A stretch of DNA of 6,903 nucleotides from a bacterium (GTDB lineage Bacteria > Chloroflexota > Dormibacteria > Aeolococcales > Aeolococcaceae). Both the position numbers and the translations under genes were made by a program. Location of the stretch: positions 1 through 6,903 of the forward strand of contig JAJZMA010000083.1 of the NCBI GenBank assembly GCA_021850405.1, written 5' to 3'. The notes below the pieces were generated by a model. The model was not told the origin of the DNA. It ran no database searches and saw nothing but the letters and a program-made list of their open reading frames with translations. Positions 5,769 through 6,903 of this stretch are shown here, piece after piece. Numbering within the stretch: the first letter of the stretch is position 1; each line of letters begins with the position of its first letter.

Positions 5769-6872
5769 CTATAGCCCAGCCTCCCCGGGCGCAACCTCGA
5801 CCAGCACCTTGCCTGGCTGCCGGCCTTCAAGCAGGCAGGCAAATGCGCCTGCCGCATCTTCCATCTGGAATCGTCCCGCCACGAGGGGGTTTAGTCTGTG
5901 CTCTGCGACCAGCTGCACCAGGGTCTCGAGCTGCGCCAAGGATCCCATGGTTACCCCCTGCACCCGGATCTCCTTCCAGAAGATCCGGTTCAGCCCGGCA
6001 CCTGGATTGCTCCCTGTGGTGGCTCCACTCACAACTATTGAGCCGCCCGTGCGCACTACCTTCAGTGACAGCTCCCAGGTCGCATCCCCCACGGTCTCTA
6101 CCACCAGATCTATACCCCTTCCGCCTGTAAGGGCAAAAATCTTCCCCACAGCATCGCCGTCGAGCACAACGCCATCTGCAGGCGGGAGCAGTCCCCCTCC
6201 TGACAGCTCAGCACCTCCCCCGGTTGAAGGCAGGTGTGCCTCAGTGCGGGAGGTGACAATTACATGGGCCCCGCAGAGGGCCGCAAGGGTGCGTGCTGCC
6301 ACAGCGACCCCCCCATGACCACCATGAATCAGCACCGACTGCCCTGGCCGCAGCCCCCCGGCCTCAAACAGCATGTGAAACGCAGTGAGATACGCCGTAG
6401 GGAGGCAGGCAGCGGCATCAAAACTCACCCCGGATGGAAGAGGAATGAGATTGGCGACGGGAACATCCACCCGCTCCCCCAGGGTGCCTCTGAGATTGCC
6501 CTCACTGAGGAGTGCCATGCGGGCGCATCTCTCCTTGCGCCTGCATCCATCACACTCACCACAGGAGACAACAGCGTGAACGACCACACGGGTTCCGATC
6601 GCAGGCTGTCCCTCCGAGGGACCATCAGGACTGCCACCATAGCTTTCGACCCAGCCAGCGGCATCACAGCCGAGCACCGCAGGGTAGGCAATGGGGCGTG
6701 AAGAGATGCCCCGGAGCGTCCAGATGTCATGGTGGTTGAGGCCAGCTACGGCAACCCTGACCCGGGCCCAGCCTGACGGCAGCGCCTCGAGGGGACCTTC
6801 TGGAACTTCCCCCACCGAAAGCACCGAAAGCGGCTCACGGGGAGCACTTCCGGTGGCAAAAACAGCACGCAT
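5769..6872 (-). CDS. Medium-chain dehydrogenase/reductase (zinc-containing alcohol dehydrogenase-like, quinone reductase type)
   Basis: NAD(P)H-dependent oxidoreductase of the MDR superfamily, probably soluble; the substrate cannot be told from sequence. The 367 residues show a GroES-like N-terminal domain with AVAGLNHHDIWTLRG (41-55) and LGCDAAGWVE (67-76), a structural zinc loop with C104, C107, C110 and C116, then the Rossmann domain with LIHGGHGGVAVAA (181-193), VIVTSRTEAHL (204-214), LTGGRGIDLVVETVGD (248-263) and GGSIVVSGATTG (276-287). The catalytic zinc ligands of classical alcohol dehydrogenases are replaced: N46 where Cys is expected, and GCD in place of GHE. The last zinc-loop cysteines are five residues apart rather than the usual seven. 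A Gly-rich segment (218-232) interrupts the usual ARELGAD region. The ATG start gives a normal MRAVF N-terminus, but the only GGGAGG-like site is 15 bases upstream. Its place before ftsA has no obvious functional link to division. Confidence 0.88.
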   Translation of the reverse strand: MRAVFATGSAPREPLSVLSVGEVPEGPLEALPSGWARVRVAVAGLNHHDIWTLRGISSRPIAYPAVLGCDAAGWVESYGGSPDGPSEGQPAIGTRVVVHAVVSCGECDGCRRKERCARMALLSEGNLRGTLGERVDVPVANLIPLPSGVSFDAAACLPTAYLTAFHMLFEAGGLRPGQSVLIHGGHGGVAVAARTLAALCGAHVIVTSRTEAHLPSTGGGAELSGGGLLPPADGVVLDGDAVGKIFALTGGRGIDLVVETVGDATWELSLKVVRTGGSIVVSGATTGSNPGAGLNRIFWKEIRVQGVTMGSLAQLETLVQLVAEHRLNPLVAGRFQMEDAAGAFACLLEGRQPGKVLVEVAPGEAGL

Positions 6873-6903
6873 CAGCTAGGCGGACTGCCTCCCACAGCAT
6901 GAC

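Noticed and set aside
4843..6318. 491-residue plus-strand open frame
   Set aside because: It lies opposite ftsA and the dehydrogenase, is rich in His, Pro and Ser with no recognisable domain, and is an antisense shadow of GC-rich coding DNA.
6876..6903. C-terminal end of another minus-strand gene finishing at TAG 6878-6876
   Set aside because: One frame is open for eight codons before that TAG, but this is too short to support a gene call.

Overview
The window is a block of conserved housekeeping genes, all read from the minus strand. In transcription order (right to left) they are: a medium-chain dehydrogenase (5769-6872), ftsA (4321-5547), ftsZ (2965-4059), nrdR (2374-2916), a yggS/PLPBP-type gene (1630-2364), a short broken or frameshifted stretch where a yggT-like gene would be expected (about 1419-1629), and the first 474 codons of ileS (1-1422, running off the left edge). 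No RNA gene, mobile element or CRISPR array is visible. The base composition looks moderately GC-rich, broken by an A-rich spacer between ftsA and ftsZ and a short AT-rich patch upstream of ftsA.

Organism: a bacterium with FtsA/FtsZ division. The ftsA-ftsZ-nrdR order, the type-2 IleRS and the lack of ftsQ or mur genes before ftsA suggest Chloroflexota, possibly a Dehalococcoidia-like lineage. This is inference from gene order and motif style, not from a phylogeny.

Layout and logic: FtsA (membrane tether) and FtsZ (ring GTPase) form the division pair. FtsZ ends in the usual conserved peptide that binds FtsA. NrdR, the ATP/dATP-sensing repressor of ribonucleotide reductase genes, follows ftsZ after a 48-base gap holding a GNRA-capped hairpin. 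The nrdR stop codon overlaps the ribosome binding site of yggS. The tight spacing suggests co-transcription of ftsZ-nrdR-yggS and probably ileS. A perfect TATAAT lies between ftsA and ftsZ, so ftsZ probably also has its own promoter.

Two signals stand out. First, the 221-base gap before ftsA holds two copies of an NrdR-box-like sequence (shared core ACAATATG) offset by exactly 31 bp, the three-turn spacing known for tandem NrdR boxes. NrdR may therefore control the division operon that encodes it. Second, the IleRS has the class I signature in the swapped form GIHH instead of HIGH. This is the form reported in a subset of IleRS2 enzymes with extreme mupirocin resistance. Weaker points of interest are a dehydrogenase with structural but not catalytic zinc ligands, an unusual IleRS editing loop, and the yggT-like relic.
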